A stretch of DNA of 64,000 nucleotides. Source: Roseibacillus persicicus. GTDB lineage: Bacteria > Verrucomicrobiota > Verrucomicrobiia > Verrucomicrobiales > Akkermansiaceae. The notes below the pieces were generated by a model that was not told where the DNA came from, did no database searches, and saw only the letters and a program-made list of their open reading frames with translations. A program made the translations under genes and the position numbers. The DNA lies in contig NZ_BMXI01000013.1 in NCBI RefSeq assembly GCF_014651675.1, positions 23,740-87,739 of the forward strand, read 5' to 3'. This document shows, piece after piece, positions 17,521 through 26,287 of the stretch (position 1 is its first letter; each line of letters starts with the position of its first letter).

Positions 17521-17685
17521 CTACTTCGAATAGTCGACTACGGGAGCCGGAGTGTCGAAGGTCGGAAGAGGACGCAAGCCCGGGACAGGATCTTCTCCAG
17601 TGCAGCATCCATTGCTGCAAGAAGTGAGGCTCATCGCACCAGCTGCTACTGCAACCGCCATTGTCATTTGAAGAAGTAATTTCAT
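17521..17685 (-). CDS. Small cysteine-rich lipoprotein
   Basis: A 54-residue protein starting MKLLLQMTM. The signal peptide ends in the lipobox LTSC (Cys23), and the mature part is only about 32 residues with a CSNGCC cluster and a Pro-rich tail (TPAPVVDYSK). ATG 17685 is chosen because it opens the signal peptide. It is the last of three consecutive minus-strand genes of this design. No known family; a role in the envelope is all that can be inferred. Confidence 0.7.
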   Translation of the reverse strand: MKLLLQMTMAVAVAAGAMSLTSCSNGCCTGEDPVPGLRPLPTFDTPAPVVDYSK

Positions 17686-17731
17686 TGTGGTGTGTTCAGT
17701 TTTGCGCCCTCCGGCGTAGACTAGCAATATC

Positions 17732-17767
17732 AAAAAACAAGCTGGAGCCTTTTGCAAGGCTCCAGCT
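17732..17767 (-). terminator. Rho-independent terminator of the second small lipoprotein gene
   Basis: An 11-bp perfect stem (AGCTGGAGCCT with AGGCTCCAGCT) with a 6-base loop; on the minus strand it is followed by TTGTTTTTT. It separates the 40-codon gene from the 54-codon gene, so each is probably its own transcription unit. Confidence 0.82.
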
Positions 17768-17795
17768 CGAAACAATTCACTTAATTTTCGACAGT

Positions 17796-17918
17796 TTACT
17801 TGCCGATGGTCACACTTGGGACGGGAGCAGGAGCCATTGGCTCAGGCTTGCTTCCGCAAGAAGTGAGGGTAAGGCCGGCAAGAGCAGCGAGAACAGCAAC
17901 AATCTTTGCAACTTTCAT
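17796..17918 (-). CDS. Very small lipoprotein
   Basis: A 40-residue open frame: a signal peptide (MKVAKIVAVLAALAGLTL) ending in the lipobox LTSC at Cys21, and a mature part of only about 20 residues (CGSKPEPMAPAPVPSVTIGK). The CGSKP start of the mature part is shared with the next gene upstream, so the two are small paralogues. It has its own strong terminator, which supports it being real despite the size. Confidence 0.65.
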   Translation of the reverse strand: MKVAKIVAVLAALAGLTLTSCGSKPEPMAPAPVPSVTIGK

Positions 17919-17989
17919 ATTCGTTATTTGATGTTTATTGGTTTCACCTTGGCGCGACCGGACAGTCCTGCCTCGCCAGAGACTTGGAG

Positions 17990-18106
17990 TTATTTGACGG
18001 GTGCGACGTAAGTCGGGCCGCCAACGGGAGCTGGCTTGCTACCGCAGCAGCAGCTGACGGAGGCGAGACCAGCGAGGACAGAGAGAAGGATCAGTGTTTT
18101 CTTCAT
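17990..18106 (-). CDS. Very small lipoprotein
   Basis: A 38-residue open frame with signal peptide MKKTLILLSVLAGLASV and three adjacent cysteines (SCCCGSKPAPVGG). The first of these is the expected lipidated residue. The mature part, about 20 residues long, is Pro- and Gly-rich and ends YVAPVK. It resembles the neighbouring 40-residue protein in the CGSKP motif and overall plan. The function is unknown. Confidence 0.63.
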   Translation of the reverse strand: MKKTLILLSVLAGLASVSCCCGSKPAPVGGPTYVAPVK

Positions 18107-18371
18107 GATTTGTATGTAAATCTTGACAATAAACCACTTCGGAAAGTTCTGAGGTGGTTAGGCGAGGCAGACATTACTTTTTTAGCGTCCCAACGCAAGC
18201 GGTTTGTCGATTTTCTCTGACTGTAATTCTGATGCCTCGAAATCGCCATTGCTAGCTTGTGAACAAGCAGTTGCCGTACCCCCTCCGGACAGGGCCCGGT
18301 GATTCAGCGGTAGTTGATTCCCTATGGTTGCATCGGCGTCAACTTTCAGTATGGTTCGCCCTCTTTTCCCA

Positions 18372-19382
18372 ATGAAGCAACCACCCCACATCGCTATCGC
18401 CGGTGCAACTGGCGCGGTCGGCATCGAAATGCTCAACTGCCTTGCCGAGCAGAAGGTGCCCTATTCCCAGCTGACACTCCTCGCCTCCGCGCGTTCCGCC
18501 GGTAAGGTGGTCGAATTTCAGGGTAAGGAGTTGGTAGTCAAGGAGCTGACTGCTGATGCCTTCGAGGGGGTGGACATTGCCCTCTTTTCCGCGGGAGGAT
18601 CGATTTCACTGGAATTTGCCCCTCACGCTGCGGCTGCTGGAGCGATCGTCATCGATAATTCTTCCGCATTCCGGATGGATCCCGAGGTCCCATTGGTAGT
18701 GCCGGAGATCAATCCCGAGGCTGCCAAGACGACTCCAAAGGGAATCATTGCGAATCCGAATTGCACGACCATCATCTCCCTCATGGCCTTGGCGCCTTTG
18801 CACCGGGCCTTTGGGCTCAAGTCGATCATCGCCTCATCCTATCAGGCTGTTTCAGGCTCCGGGGCGGCGGGCATCGTTGAGTTGGATTCCCAGATTCAGG
18901 CTTTGGCCAATGGTGGCGAGATCAAGAAAGAGGTCTACCCCCACCAAATTGCTTCCAATGTGATTCCGCAGGTCGATGTGTTCCTCGAAGGAGGATATAC
19001 GAAAGAGGAGCAAAAGATGCTCAATGAGTCGCGCAAGATTCTGGGGCTACCCGAGCTGAACGTCACTTGCACTTGCGTGCGCGTGCCGGTTCATCGCTCG
19101 CACTCCGTTTCCATCTCGGCTCAATTCGAGAAGCCTGTTACGGTGGAAGCGGCTCAGGCTGTCTATGGGGAGGCGACTCCCGGGGTGCAGTTGTGTGACG
19201 ATCCCTCAACAGGGCTCTATCCCACTCCGCTCGATACCTCGGGCAAAGACGACTGCCTGGTGGGCCGGATGCGGATGGATCAAGTTCTTCCCAACGCCCT
19301 TGCCCTCTGGGTCGTCGGCGATCAGGTCAAGAAGGGAGCGGCTCTCAACGCGGTGCAGATCGCGAAGTTGTTGCTGGAGTAG
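18372..19382 (+). CDS. asd: Aspartate-semialdehyde dehydrogenase
   Basis: A 336-residue NADP-dependent enzyme that reduces aspartyl phosphate to aspartate semialdehyde, the branch point to lysine/diaminopimelate, threonine and methionine. Residues 6-18 hold the nucleotide-binding loop IAIAGATGAVG; the catalytic Cys131 lies in IIANPNCTTI; SYQAVSGSGAAG and the substrate-binding RVPVHRSHS are intact. ATG 18372 gives the length usual for this enzyme; two further in-frame ATGs at 18324 and 18351 would add an unconserved leader. It appears to be transcribed alone. Confidence 0.94.
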   Translation: MKQPPHIAIAGATGAVGIEMLNCLAEQKVPYSQLTLLASARSAGKVVEFQGKELVVKELTADAFEGVDIALFSAGGSISLEFAPHAAAAGAIVIDNSSAFRMDPEVPLVVPEINPEAAKTTPKGIIANPNCTTIISLMALAPLHRAFGLKSIIASSYQAVSGSGAAGIVELDSQIQALANGGEIKKEVYPHQIASNVIPQVDVFLEGGYTKEEQKMLNESRKILGLPELNVTCTCVRVPVHRSHSVSISAQFEKPVTVEAAQAVYGEATPGVQLCDDPSTGLYPTPLDTSGKDDCLVGRMRMDQVLPNALALWVVGDQVKKGAALNAVQIAKLLLE

Positions 19383-19404
19383 AAGCGCCTCAGAAAGCGC
19401 GAAA

Positions 19405-19468
19405 CCAAGTCCAAGGATAGAGCCGTGGACTTGGTGGGAGAAAGGCGGGAAGGTTCCGGCCTTTCTTT
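19405..19468 (+). terminator. Tandem hairpins after asd, probable terminator
   Basis: A 9-bp stem (CCAAGTCCA with TGGACTTGG, 19405-19434) is followed by GAAAGGC/GCCTTTC (19440-19465) and a T-rich stretch, TTTCCTTT. It lies between the convergent asd and propeller genes. Confidence 0.55.
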
Positions 19469-19503
19469 CCTTTGAGAATAGCAGGCCAGATTGGTTTGTC
19501 TCC

Positions 19504-20997
19504 TTACTCGGGAACTTCCACCGCCTGATAGTAGAGGCGGCTTCCTTCGATCTCTTGATCGGTTTTGCTGCGGAGGCCTGTTAGGTCCAACTCGTGCAAA
19601 TACCCTTTGGCCACATCGAGGGTGAGAGTCAGGGTTTTGCCATCGGGGCTCAGGTGGTGTCCACGGACCGGGACATTGGTAGTATCCACTTTGTCGGACC
19701 CATACTTGGCGTGGTAATGATAGCGCCAGCGCTTGATGGCGGGGGACTCGGGGTCATCGGCGAGAGCTTGGCTGAAGGTGAGGGTAAAGGTCTGGTGATC
19801 GCCTTCTTTACCAAGTTTGCAGGAGGTGACGGTGAAGATGTCCGCGGGTGGAGCCTTGATGCTGAGGAGTCCTTCCGCACCAGCCCAACTGAGGTGGGTT
19901 TTGCCGACCCAGAGGGTGCCATCTTGATCAAAGGCAAAGCGGTGGTTGCCGTTTCCAAGTTTGGGATGATTGGCAATGAAGGGTAAAGTGGCGCCTTGGT
20001 GGAAGCCGTTCACCTCGTCCGCCAGATAGCGTACGAGTTGCTTCTGGTTCATGTCTCCAATCAGGATTTGTCCGGCATACGGTCCCCAGCTGTCGGGGAT
20101 GAGGAGGGGTTGGCTGGGGGAGTTGGCGAGCTCGCCCTGCGGCATGAGCCCGCTCGCGGGGGTGCGCAGGGCGTCTAGTTCTTCGACCGGGACCTTGAGG
20201 GGGTCGCGTCCATCCCAGTCCTGTCTCCACACCAGTGCGGCGGGGTGACCGTAGTGCTTGCCTTCCTCGACCGTGTAAAGAGGTGAGGTCCCGCGCCAGT
20301 CGCCCTGGTTGTCGGTCACGAGGAGTTTGCCTCCGGCATCAAAGCCGAGCCCGTCCGGAGAGCGAAAACCGCTGGCGAAGGGGGTGGTTGTGCCGTCGGG
20401 AGAAATCTTGAGGATCCAGCCCCGATAGGGCACGCGGGAATACATGCGACCGGCGCTGCCCTTGATCTTGGTCCACTGCTCCTTGGACGGATTGGTCATT
20501 TGCTCCTGATTGAGGTCGCCGATCTCGGACCACTGGCCGCGGATCTCCTCTCGGATGCCGGCTCCGTTGGAGGCCACGTTGAGGCCGACGTAGTAACTTC
20601 CATCGGGGCCTTTGGCAGGGCCAAAGGAGAATTCATGGTAGTTCCCCGTCATGCCAAAGTCAGCGCTGACAGTGAGGTAGCTATCCGCGAGGCCGTCTCC
20701 ATCAGTGTCGCTGATGCGGGTCAACTCGGGACGTTGCATCACGAGAAAGTCGTCACCGTCCAGGATGAGGCCCAGGGGTTCGTGCAGTCCGCGCGCAAAT
20801 TCGGTCCAGGAACTACTAGAAGGATCGTAGAAGAGAATTTCTCCCCGGTGAAAGGCGGCGGCAACGCGTCCGTCCGGCAGGATGGTGAGGCCTCCAATCT
20901 GAGGGTCGATGGCGACAGGATTGGGGTGCTTGGTGATTTCAAAAAGAGGCTCTGCTTGAAGTGGCAGAAGGGCGAGGAAAGGGAGTAAAGTTTTCAT
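19504..20997 (-). CDS. Secreted sorbosone-dehydrogenase-like beta-propeller protein
   Basis: A 497-residue exported protein with signal peptide MKTLLPFLALLPLQA. The rest is a six-bladed propeller of the glucose/sorbosone dehydrogenase superfamily (GGLTILPDGRVAAAF, HEPLGLILDGDDFLVMQRPEL, TDNQGDWRGTSPLYTVEEGKHYGHP). It closely resembles the propeller of the giant protein at 6.4-10.7 kb (both have PLGMKF/PLGLIL...RPELTR/RLALTR). The cytochrome c gene lies 23 bases upstream, so the pair may form a periplasmic electron-donating dehydrogenase. In this phylum such propellers are often of unproven substrate. ATG 20997 opens the signal peptide. Confidence 0.82.
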   Translation of the reverse strand: MKTLLPFLALLPLQAEPLFEITKHPNPVAIDPQIGGLTILPDGRVAAAFHRGEILFYDPSSSSWTEFARGLHEPLGLILDGDDFLVMQRPELTRISDTDGDGLADSYLTVSADFGMTGNYHEFSFGPAKGPDGSYYVGLNVASNGAGIREEIRGQWSEIGDLNQEQMTNPSKEQWTKIKGSAGRMYSRVPYRGWILKISPDGTTTPFASGFRSPDGLGFDAGGKLLVTDNQGDWRGTSPLYTVEEGKHYGHPAALVWRQDWDGRDPLKVPVEELDALRTPASGLMPQGELANSPSQPLLIPDSWGPYAGQILIGDMNQKQLVRYLADEVNGFHQGATLPFIANHPKLGNGNHRFAFDQDGTLWVGKTHLSWAGAEGLLSIKAPPADIFTVTSCKLGKEGDHQTFTLTFSQALADDPESPAIKRWRYHYHAKYGSDKVDTTNVPVRGHHLSPDGKTLTLTLDVAKGYLHELDLTGLRSKTDQEIEGSRLYYQAVEVPE

Positions 20998-21020
20998 GCG
21001 GATAGAATAGGGGAGGTGAA

Positions 21021-21887
21021 TTACCATTTGAGGTCGATGACGAGCTCGTCTGCTTGCGTGCTTTGGACAGTGTTCTGATCGTTCGGCGCGGGCTCAAGTT
21101 TGTTGGCGGACTCGGTCTTGAAGTGACGCTCCAAGCTGTCGCCATCGGGACTGACCACGATGCGTTCAGCAATGGTGGCCCCGTTCCATTGATAGCGGAA
21201 AGTGGGGATGCCGGAGGAGTCGAGGGTGTAGCCCAGGAATTTGGGTTCGGATTCTTGTTCGGTTCCGGAGACGGTGAAAGGAGGCTCCTCTTCGCGGTAG
21301 ATGACTTCCCCTTTCAGGTTCACCTTGGCGTTCCCATTGCTTTGCCAATAATACCAACCGACGAGAAAGTCCGGATTCTTCCAAACATAGCGGAGACGGC
21401 ATTGAGCGGTGTCGTAGCAAAAGTTGAGGTCGTCATTCCCGCCAGGCAAGGCCACCGCGATGGAAGCGGGGGAGGAATCCGGCATGAAAAAGCGTTGCAC
21501 GATAGGGCGCGTCGCGATTGATGGGTAGAAGTCGTACTTCTTCCCTTTCGGCACGGCTTTTTCCTTCTTCCCTTCAGTCGCCTTCAGGAGATAGGCGTGC
21601 ACGGCCTTGAGGTTTTCGTCACCGACGTGCGACATGGCGGGCATCTCGACAGCGTTCGGGCGCTTCTTTCCCGGTTCGTTGCACCACTTGAGAAAGCCTG
21701 GCAGGTCCTCGCGATAGAGGCCGGCAATCTCAATCATGGAGGGGCCGACCAGCATTTGATCCGGCTGGTGGCAGGCCGAGCAATGGGTTTGGAACTGTTC
21801 CTGGCCTGTGGAAAGAAGATCCTCCCCGGTCAAGGGCTGGCAGAATAGGGCGAGGGCGAAAAGAGGTGGGTAGGATTTCAGGCTCAT
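21021..21887 (-). CDS. Secreted mono-haem cytochrome c protein
   Basis: A 288-residue exported protein. Signal peptide (SYPPLFALALFCQPLTG), then a class I cytochrome c domain at about residues 25-110 with the haem motif CSACH (Cys36, Cys39, His40) and a probable Met ligand in EMPAMSHVGDE. The remaining 170 residues form a beta-rich domain (FMPDSSPASIAVALPGGNDDLNFCYDTA) of a type often fused to cytochromes in Planctomycetes and Verrucomicrobia. It probably passes electrons from the downstream propeller enzyme to the respiratory chain. The two genes are 23 bases apart. Confidence 0.87.
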   Translation of the reverse strand: MSLKSYPPLFALALFCQPLTGEDLLSTGQEQFQTHCSACHQPDQMLVGPSMIEIAGLYREDLPGFLKWCNEPGKKRPNAVEMPAMSHVGDENLKAVHAYLLKATEGKKEKAVPKGKKYDFYPSIATRPIVQRFFMPDSSPASIAVALPGGNDDLNFCYDTAQCRLRYVWKNPDFLVGWYYWQSNGNAKVNLKGEVIYREEEPPFTVSGTEQESEPKFLGYTLDSSGIPTFRYQWNGATIAERIVVSPDGDSLERHFKTESANKLEPAPNDQNTVQSTQADELVIDLKW

Positions 21888-21919
21888 GCGGTTTGCAAGA
21901 GAACACGTCCGGCCCCCTC

Positions 21920-22783
21920 TTATTCTTGCACAAATGATTGTGTCAACAATTGGGACAATCGCTCGGGATCGGTCGCGGAAGTCTTGGCGACGAAGCCACG
22001 GTTGTGCGCGAAGTGCACGTCTTCCTCTTCTCCAATGCGGGTAAAGTCGAGTCGGGCGGAATCGTTGAAGCGGGAGAGGGCATAGCCAGTTCCACGGCGA
22101 TCCGGGTAGAGGGTTGCCACCGTGCGGTCGGCGAACTCATGATCCTCGATAAACCGTCCCACGCCGAGGGACGGGTCGGTGGGGGCGGGGTCGGTACGGG
22201 GGATGAACAAAGCCTTGTGCCCGTCCGGCAAATCCAGCCATTGGCTATGGTGGGCGATGTCCTCCAGACGTCCGCGCAGTTTGCTGAGATAGGTGAGAGT
22301 GTCCTGACCGATATTGTGCATCAGTTCCCACAGGAGATCGCCGGGATGGAGCAATTGCTCGCGGGCAAAGGCACGCAGCACGGTGCCGTCGATGGGTGAG
22401 TTCAGCTTGGCCAAGCTCTCGCGCGAGACTCCCAGCCACTTGGCAGTCTCGACAGGGCCGCGGGTGTCGAAGTGTTCGGCCGGTTCCAACCAATCGCAAA
22501 ACTTCCGGGCATCATCGTAAAGGTCGAGATACTGCAGGACTAGCGAGAGCGCGCAGATGGGAGGGTGGTCGGCGGGGAACTGATGGTGATCGAAGTTGAG
22601 GAGGGCCGGGTCGTGGGAGCCCCCCACATCCACGACAATCGTGTCCGTGTGGGCCAAATCGGATTGGGTGGGTTCGCGACGGGCAATGGGGACCGCGTAT
22701 TGGGTGATGAGGAAGGCACAGGCGAGAAACTCGTCTTTGTGGGCCGCACCCGGATGGGTCACGATCAGGCTGGGAGTGGACAT
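21920..22783 (-). CDS. MYG1 family (UPF0160) DHH-type metal-dependent protein
   Basis: A 287-residue protein of the MYG1 family, which has the DHH phosphoesterase fold; the eukaryotic member has been described as a 3'-5' RNA exonuclease. Visible signatures are THPGAAHKDEFLACAFL near the start (the metal-binding HxDE-like motif) and VVDVGGSHDPALLNFDHHQF with the DHH triplet. The C-terminal LYPDRRGTGYALSRFND and GFVAKT stretch matches the family ending. ATG 22783 is chosen over an in-frame TTG at 22801. The bacterial role is unknown. Confidence 0.85.
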   Translation of the reverse strand: MSTPSLIVTHPGAAHKDEFLACAFLITQYAVPIARREPTQSDLAHTDTIVVDVGGSHDPALLNFDHHQFPADHPPICALSLVLQYLDLYDDARKFCDWLEPAEHFDTRGPVETAKWLGVSRESLAKLNSPIDGTVLRAFAREQLLHPGDLLWELMHNIGQDTLTYLSKLRGRLEDIAHHSQWLDLPDGHKALFIPRTDPAPTDPSLGVGRFIEDHEFADRTVATLYPDRRGTGYALSRFNDSARLDFTRIGEEEDVHFAHNRGFVAKTSATDPERLSQLLTQSFVQE

Positions 22784-22894
22784 GGTGGAGATAGGAATCA
22801 AGGTTGTAGAGAGCGGAGAACCTTTCCGGGGAAAGGCTCCGTCGTCGGTTGGGGGCTCGGTTCCGCAGCGCTGCGGATGTTCCGGCCCGAGGGG

Positions 22895-23599
22895 TTAGTC
22901 CAGCTGGCCGTCGTAGGCTGGCGGGATAATGAGCTCGTCCCCTGGCACGATCTCCGGTGCGCCAGTGGCAAGATTGGATTTCAGGTCGGCGATGTATTGC
23001 GAGCCAACCTGGCTGCTTACGACGAAGGTGCACAGGATGCCATCGTTGCGGCGCACGGCGAGCTCGTCGCCGACATTGAAGTTGGCGCGGGCGGCCGGAT
23101 CGAGGGAGATAGTCCAGTATTCCGGATCCCAACCTTGCACGGTGGCTTGCAGGAGGGCGTTGCGGATCATGCGGGCCCGTCGTTCGGCATAGGGGTCGGC
23201 TTCTTCCGCGAGTTCTTCCTCGAGTTCTTCCTCGAGAAGTTCGTCTTCCACCTCGTCAAGTTCAGTCAACACCATCTCTTCTGCGGCGGGACGGGCGTTT
23301 TCCATATCGACGCGCATTCTGCTCATTTCCTCCTGGATGGAGGCCAGAGTCTTGGCAGTGTCGTCGCTTTTCACCTCCACGGGGGCAGGTTGGTAGGGTG
23401 AAGTGGTGAAAATGAGGCTGGAAGGCGCCTTCTGCTTCAGCTGGGCCTGCTCGGCTTCCAGGCGCTCGACCTCACGCATGAGGGCCGCAATTTGTCCGGG
23501 ATCCTCATTTTTCCCTTGATTCATCTTGGTTATCGAGAAAAGCAGAGCCACCACCAGCAGGAAGCCGGTCGAGCCAAGTAGGATGTTCGTCGAATTCAT
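22895..23599 (-). CDS. Membrane-anchored coiled-coil hypothetical protein
   Basis: A 234-residue protein with one N-terminal membrane segment (NILLGSTGFLLVVALLFSI, residues 4-22), then a coiled coil (IAALMREVERLEAEQAQLKQK, about 36-57). A long acidic stretch (EDELLEEELEEELAEEADP) near residues 121-140 follows. The C-terminal 95 residues look like a small beta domain (FNVGDELAVRRNDGILCTFVVSSQVGSQYIADL). I do not recognise a family. It is divergent from the LacI-type gene. Confidence 0.68.
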   Translation of the reverse strand: MNSTNILLGSTGFLLVVALLFSITKMNQGKNEDPGQIAALMREVERLEAEQAQLKQKAPSSLIFTTSPYQPAPVEVKSDDTAKTLASIQEEMSRMRVDMENARPAAEEMVLTELDEVEDELLEEELEEELAEEADPYAERRARMIRNALLQATVQGWDPEYWTISLDPAARANFNVGDELAVRRNDGILCTFVVSSQVGSQYIADLKSNLATGAPEIVPGDELIIPPAYDGQLD

Positions 23600-23718
23600 C
23601 CGCTACTCATGAGTGAAAAGAGGCAAAATTTCAAATTTCAAATTACCTATTTTCAACGGGGAACATTGGACGCACTTTTGGAACTTCGAAAAAGAAATCG
23701 ACTCTTAAACGTCTTTTT

Positions 23719-23728
23719 CCCATATGGG
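23719..23728. promoter_or_regulatory. Palindrome in front of the LacI-type gene
   Basis: CCCATATGGG is a perfect 10-bp palindrome 53 bases before the regulator ATG, in the 182-bp divergent intergenic region. It could be an autoregulatory operator, but it does not match the 16-bp element found at the glucan genes. Confidence 0.3.
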
Positions 23729-23781
23729 TTATCGTTTGTGTCCGTTGTAAGCGTGAAATCAAGTCAAGTGGATCGAGAATA

Positions 23782-24843
23782 ATGATAGAAGTTAATCAAC
23801 AAGCCATTGCTGATCGATTGGGAATATCGCGAGCTACTGTCTCCAGATGTTTTACAAATCACGCGGGTATTAGTCCGGTGACTCGGGCCAAAGTCTTTCA
23901 GGTCGCGGCCGAGATTGGATATACCCATATGGAAACGCGCGTGCCTTCGTCGAAGAAGAAAGCCAAGCGCAAGACCAACTTTAGCGTGCTCATCTGCAGT
24001 GATACGGAAGAGTATTTCCGTGGTGGATACCAGAGCCCCGGGGAGCAGATTTTGGCCGGAGTTTCGGAGTTTGCGCAGACTCACGACATTCGGGTCGATG
24101 TGAATTTGATTCCGCCCGAGGTGACGAGCTTGGACGATCCGGCTTTTCAAAAAATTGAAGGTCTGATGAAGCGTCAGGCCAGCGGGGTATTACTAATTTA
24201 CCCATTTCCCGCCACCGTAATTGATGAATTGGCCCTGCGGTTTCCACTCGTCTCTTTGGTTGATCAGTTGGAGCACAGTTCTATCGATTGTGTGGATGTG
24301 GATCATTACAATGGAATCTCGACGGCAGTGGATCATCTTCTCGAAGCGGGCCATCGTCGTATAGGATTCTATACCAAAGAGTATCCAGTGGCAGCGAGTT
24401 GGTCCTTCCGCCGCTATAGTGCTTTTGTCGAGAAAATGGCCCGGTTGAAGATTGAGGTGCCTCCCCAGGATGTTATTGGGATGTTCCCTCGCGCGACGAT
24501 GGAGCTGGAAGAGAGTTTGGAGGAAGTGGCCAAGCGCACACGCGATGGAGTGACCGCCTGGATTTGCGTGGCGGACCACCAGGCCTACGATGTGGTAGCG
24601 GGCTTGCAGGCCCGTGGCTTCTCGGTGCCAGAGGATGTGTCGGTTACGGGGTTCGATGGAATTGAAGGCCCGGGCCAGAATCTGGCACTGACGACGATTC
24701 AGATTCCGTTCCGCGAGATCGGCAATACGGGGGCCGAGCGTTTGGCCGCCCGGCTGCGCCGTCGTTTCCATGGCAAACAGCACGTCTACATTTCCGGCCA
24801 GCTGAAGTCCGGCAAGACAGTCGCTCCACCTCGCGAGGGGTAG
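23782..24843 (+). CDS. LacI-family transcriptional regulator
   Basis: A 353-residue regulator. Residues 3-45 form the LacI-type helix-turn-helix and hinge (NQQAIADRLGISRATVSR, then GISPVTRAKVFQVAAEIGY). The remainder is a periplasmic-binding-like effector domain (ISTAVDHLLEAGHRRIGFY, CVADHQAYDVVAGLQARGF, PEDVSVTGFDGIEG). Such proteins usually sense a sugar or sugar phosphate. It is convergent with the symporter gene and stands at the edge of the beta-1,3-glucan gene set, so it is the obvious candidate to bind the 16-bp elements found there. That link is inferred. Confidence 0.92.
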   Translation: MIEVNQQAIADRLGISRATVSRCFTNHAGISPVTRAKVFQVAAEIGYTHMETRVPSSKKKAKRKTNFSVLICSDTEEYFRGGYQSPGEQILAGVSEFAQTHDIRVDVNLIPPEVTSLDDPAFQKIEGLMKRQASGVLLIYPFPATVIDELALRFPLVSLVDQLEHSSIDCVDVDHYNGISTAVDHLLEAGHRRIGFYTKEYPVAASWSFRRYSAFVEKMARLKIEVPPQDVIGMFPRATMELEESLEEVAKRTRDGVTAWICVADHQAYDVVAGLQARGFSVPEDVSVTGFDGIEGPGQNLALTTIQIPFREIGNTGAERLAARLRRRFHGKQHVYISGQLKSGKTVAPPREG

Positions 24844-24874
24844 AGTTCGACGCGGTCATAGTCGCCGGTGCGGA

Positions 24875-26260
24875 TTACTCCGCGCTGGATGATTTTCGCT
24901 GTTCGGCGAGTTCCCGCTCGACCACGACCATCTGTTCTTCAGTCAGTTTATACCAAATCAGCACGATCCCGTTGGCGATGGCCAATGATCCGGGAAGGAC
25001 GGTTGCAATGACGCGGAAGCTGGAGAGCACCTCCTCACTGGGCGGTTGATCAGGCACGAATCCCACGCCGCCCAGAATCCAGCCGCATAGGCTACCGCCG
25101 ATGGTGATGCCCAGTTTCTGGGAGAACATGGCGGCTGAAAAGGCGAGCCCGGTCACGCGCCGCCCGGACTTCCATTCTCCGTAGTCAGCGACATCGGTGT
25201 AGATGGACCAGACGAGGGCGGGGGTCGGGCCAGCGAGGAAGTTCCCGATAATATTCAAGACAACCAGGGTCATGTATCCATCCCTGGGAATGAGGAAAAG
25301 GCCAACAACGAGAACTCCGTTGATTAGGGTGAGGGCCATCAGGCTATTGCGCTTGCCGAATCGCCTGGTGAGCATTCCGGTAAAGAACACGCCTGCAATG
25401 AAGGCGATGGAACCGGTGGTCTGGACAAAGCTGATTTTATCGAGGAAAAGGAAGAACTTTTCGTCCCCCACCCCGAAGTAATATTTGAGGTATTGGGGGG
25501 TGATGGTCCAACGCACTGCAGCGCTGGAAAGGGTGAGGATTGCCGCCACCACCATGATGATCCATGGGGTGTTCCGAAAGAGGGAGCCGAGATCCCCTCG
25601 CAGGTCGTTGTTCTTGCGGACCTGGGGTTTGATCCGCTCGCGGGTGGTTGCAAAGGTGGCGAGAAACATCAGGGTTGCCACCACGGCCAGCAATCCCATC
25701 GCACGGGGGAAGCCGACACCTTTATCACCTCCACCCAAAGCCATCACCATGGGGAGGAAGGTCATGGAGATGATGAGCTGGCCGGAGAATGCACCTACGA
25801 AGCGGTAGGTGGAAAGAGAGGTCCTCTCGCTGGAGGACGAGGTCATGACGCCCATCAACGCGGAATAGGGGACGTTGATGGCGGTGTAAGCCGACATCAG
25901 CGCGATGTAGGTGATGTAGGCGTAGATGAGCTTGCCGCCCTCACTGAACTGCGGGTTGGCAAAGGTCAGGTAGCCACAGATGCCGAAGGGGATGGCGAGC
26001 CACAAAAGGTAGGGCCGGTAGGTGCCATGCCGGGTGCGCGTGCGGTCGGCCAGGGCACCCATCAGGGGATCGCTGATGGCATCCCAGAAGCGGGGAAGCA
26101 GGAGAAGTGTGCCCACGGTGGTGGGGTGGATTTTGCAAATCTCGGTATAGTAGAAAAAAATCCACGCGTTGACGCCAAAGAAGAAGATATTCGAGGCGGT
26201 ATCGCCGAGGCCGTAGCCGATCTTTTCCTGAACTGGCAGTCGGTGGGGTTTGGTGGACAT
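24875..26260 (-). CDS. Sugar:cation symporter, GPH (glycoside-pentoside-hexuronide) family MFS
   Basis: A 461-residue inner-membrane transporter with about twelve hydrophobic segments. GPH hallmarks: KIGYGLGDTASNIFFFGVNAW at the start, PRFWDAISDPLMGALADRTRTRHGTYRPYLLW between helices 2 and 3, and SSSERTSLSTYRF in the middle. GPH proteins import sugars or oligosaccharides with Na+ or H+. It lies 27 bases downstream of the phosphorylase gene in the same direction, so it very likely imports the beta-1,3-gluco-oligosaccharides on which that enzyme acts. The substrate is inferred from context. Confidence 0.9.
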   Translation of the reverse strand: MSTKPHRLPVQEKIGYGLGDTASNIFFFGVNAWIFFYYTEICKIHPTTVGTLLLLPRFWDAISDPLMGALADRTRTRHGTYRPYLLWLAIPFGICGYLTFANPQFSEGGKLIYAYITYIALMSAYTAINVPYSALMGVMTSSSSERTSLSTYRFVGAFSGQLIISMTFLPMVMALGGGDKGVGFPRAMGLLAVVATLMFLATFATTRERIKPQVRKNNDLRGDLGSLFRNTPWIIMVVAAILTLSSAAVRWTITPQYLKYYFGVGDEKFFLFLDKISFVQTTGSIAFIAGVFFTGMLTRRFGKRNSLMALTLINGVLVVGLFLIPRDGYMTLVVLNIIGNFLAGPTPALVWSIYTDVADYGEWKSGRRVTGLAFSAAMFSQKLGITIGGSLCGWILGGVGFVPDQPPSEEVLSSFRVIATVLPGSLAIANGIVLIWYKLTEEQMVVVERELAEQRKSSSAE

Positions 26261-26287
26261 GGGGTTTTTCTAAGGGAAGAGGGAGAC

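Noticed and set aside
18293..18370. A tRNA-like stretch (GATTCAGCGGTAGTTGA, and later GGTTCGCCC) before asd.
   Set aside because: The D-loop-like and T-loop-like words are present, but no matching acceptor or anticodon stem can be formed at the required distances.
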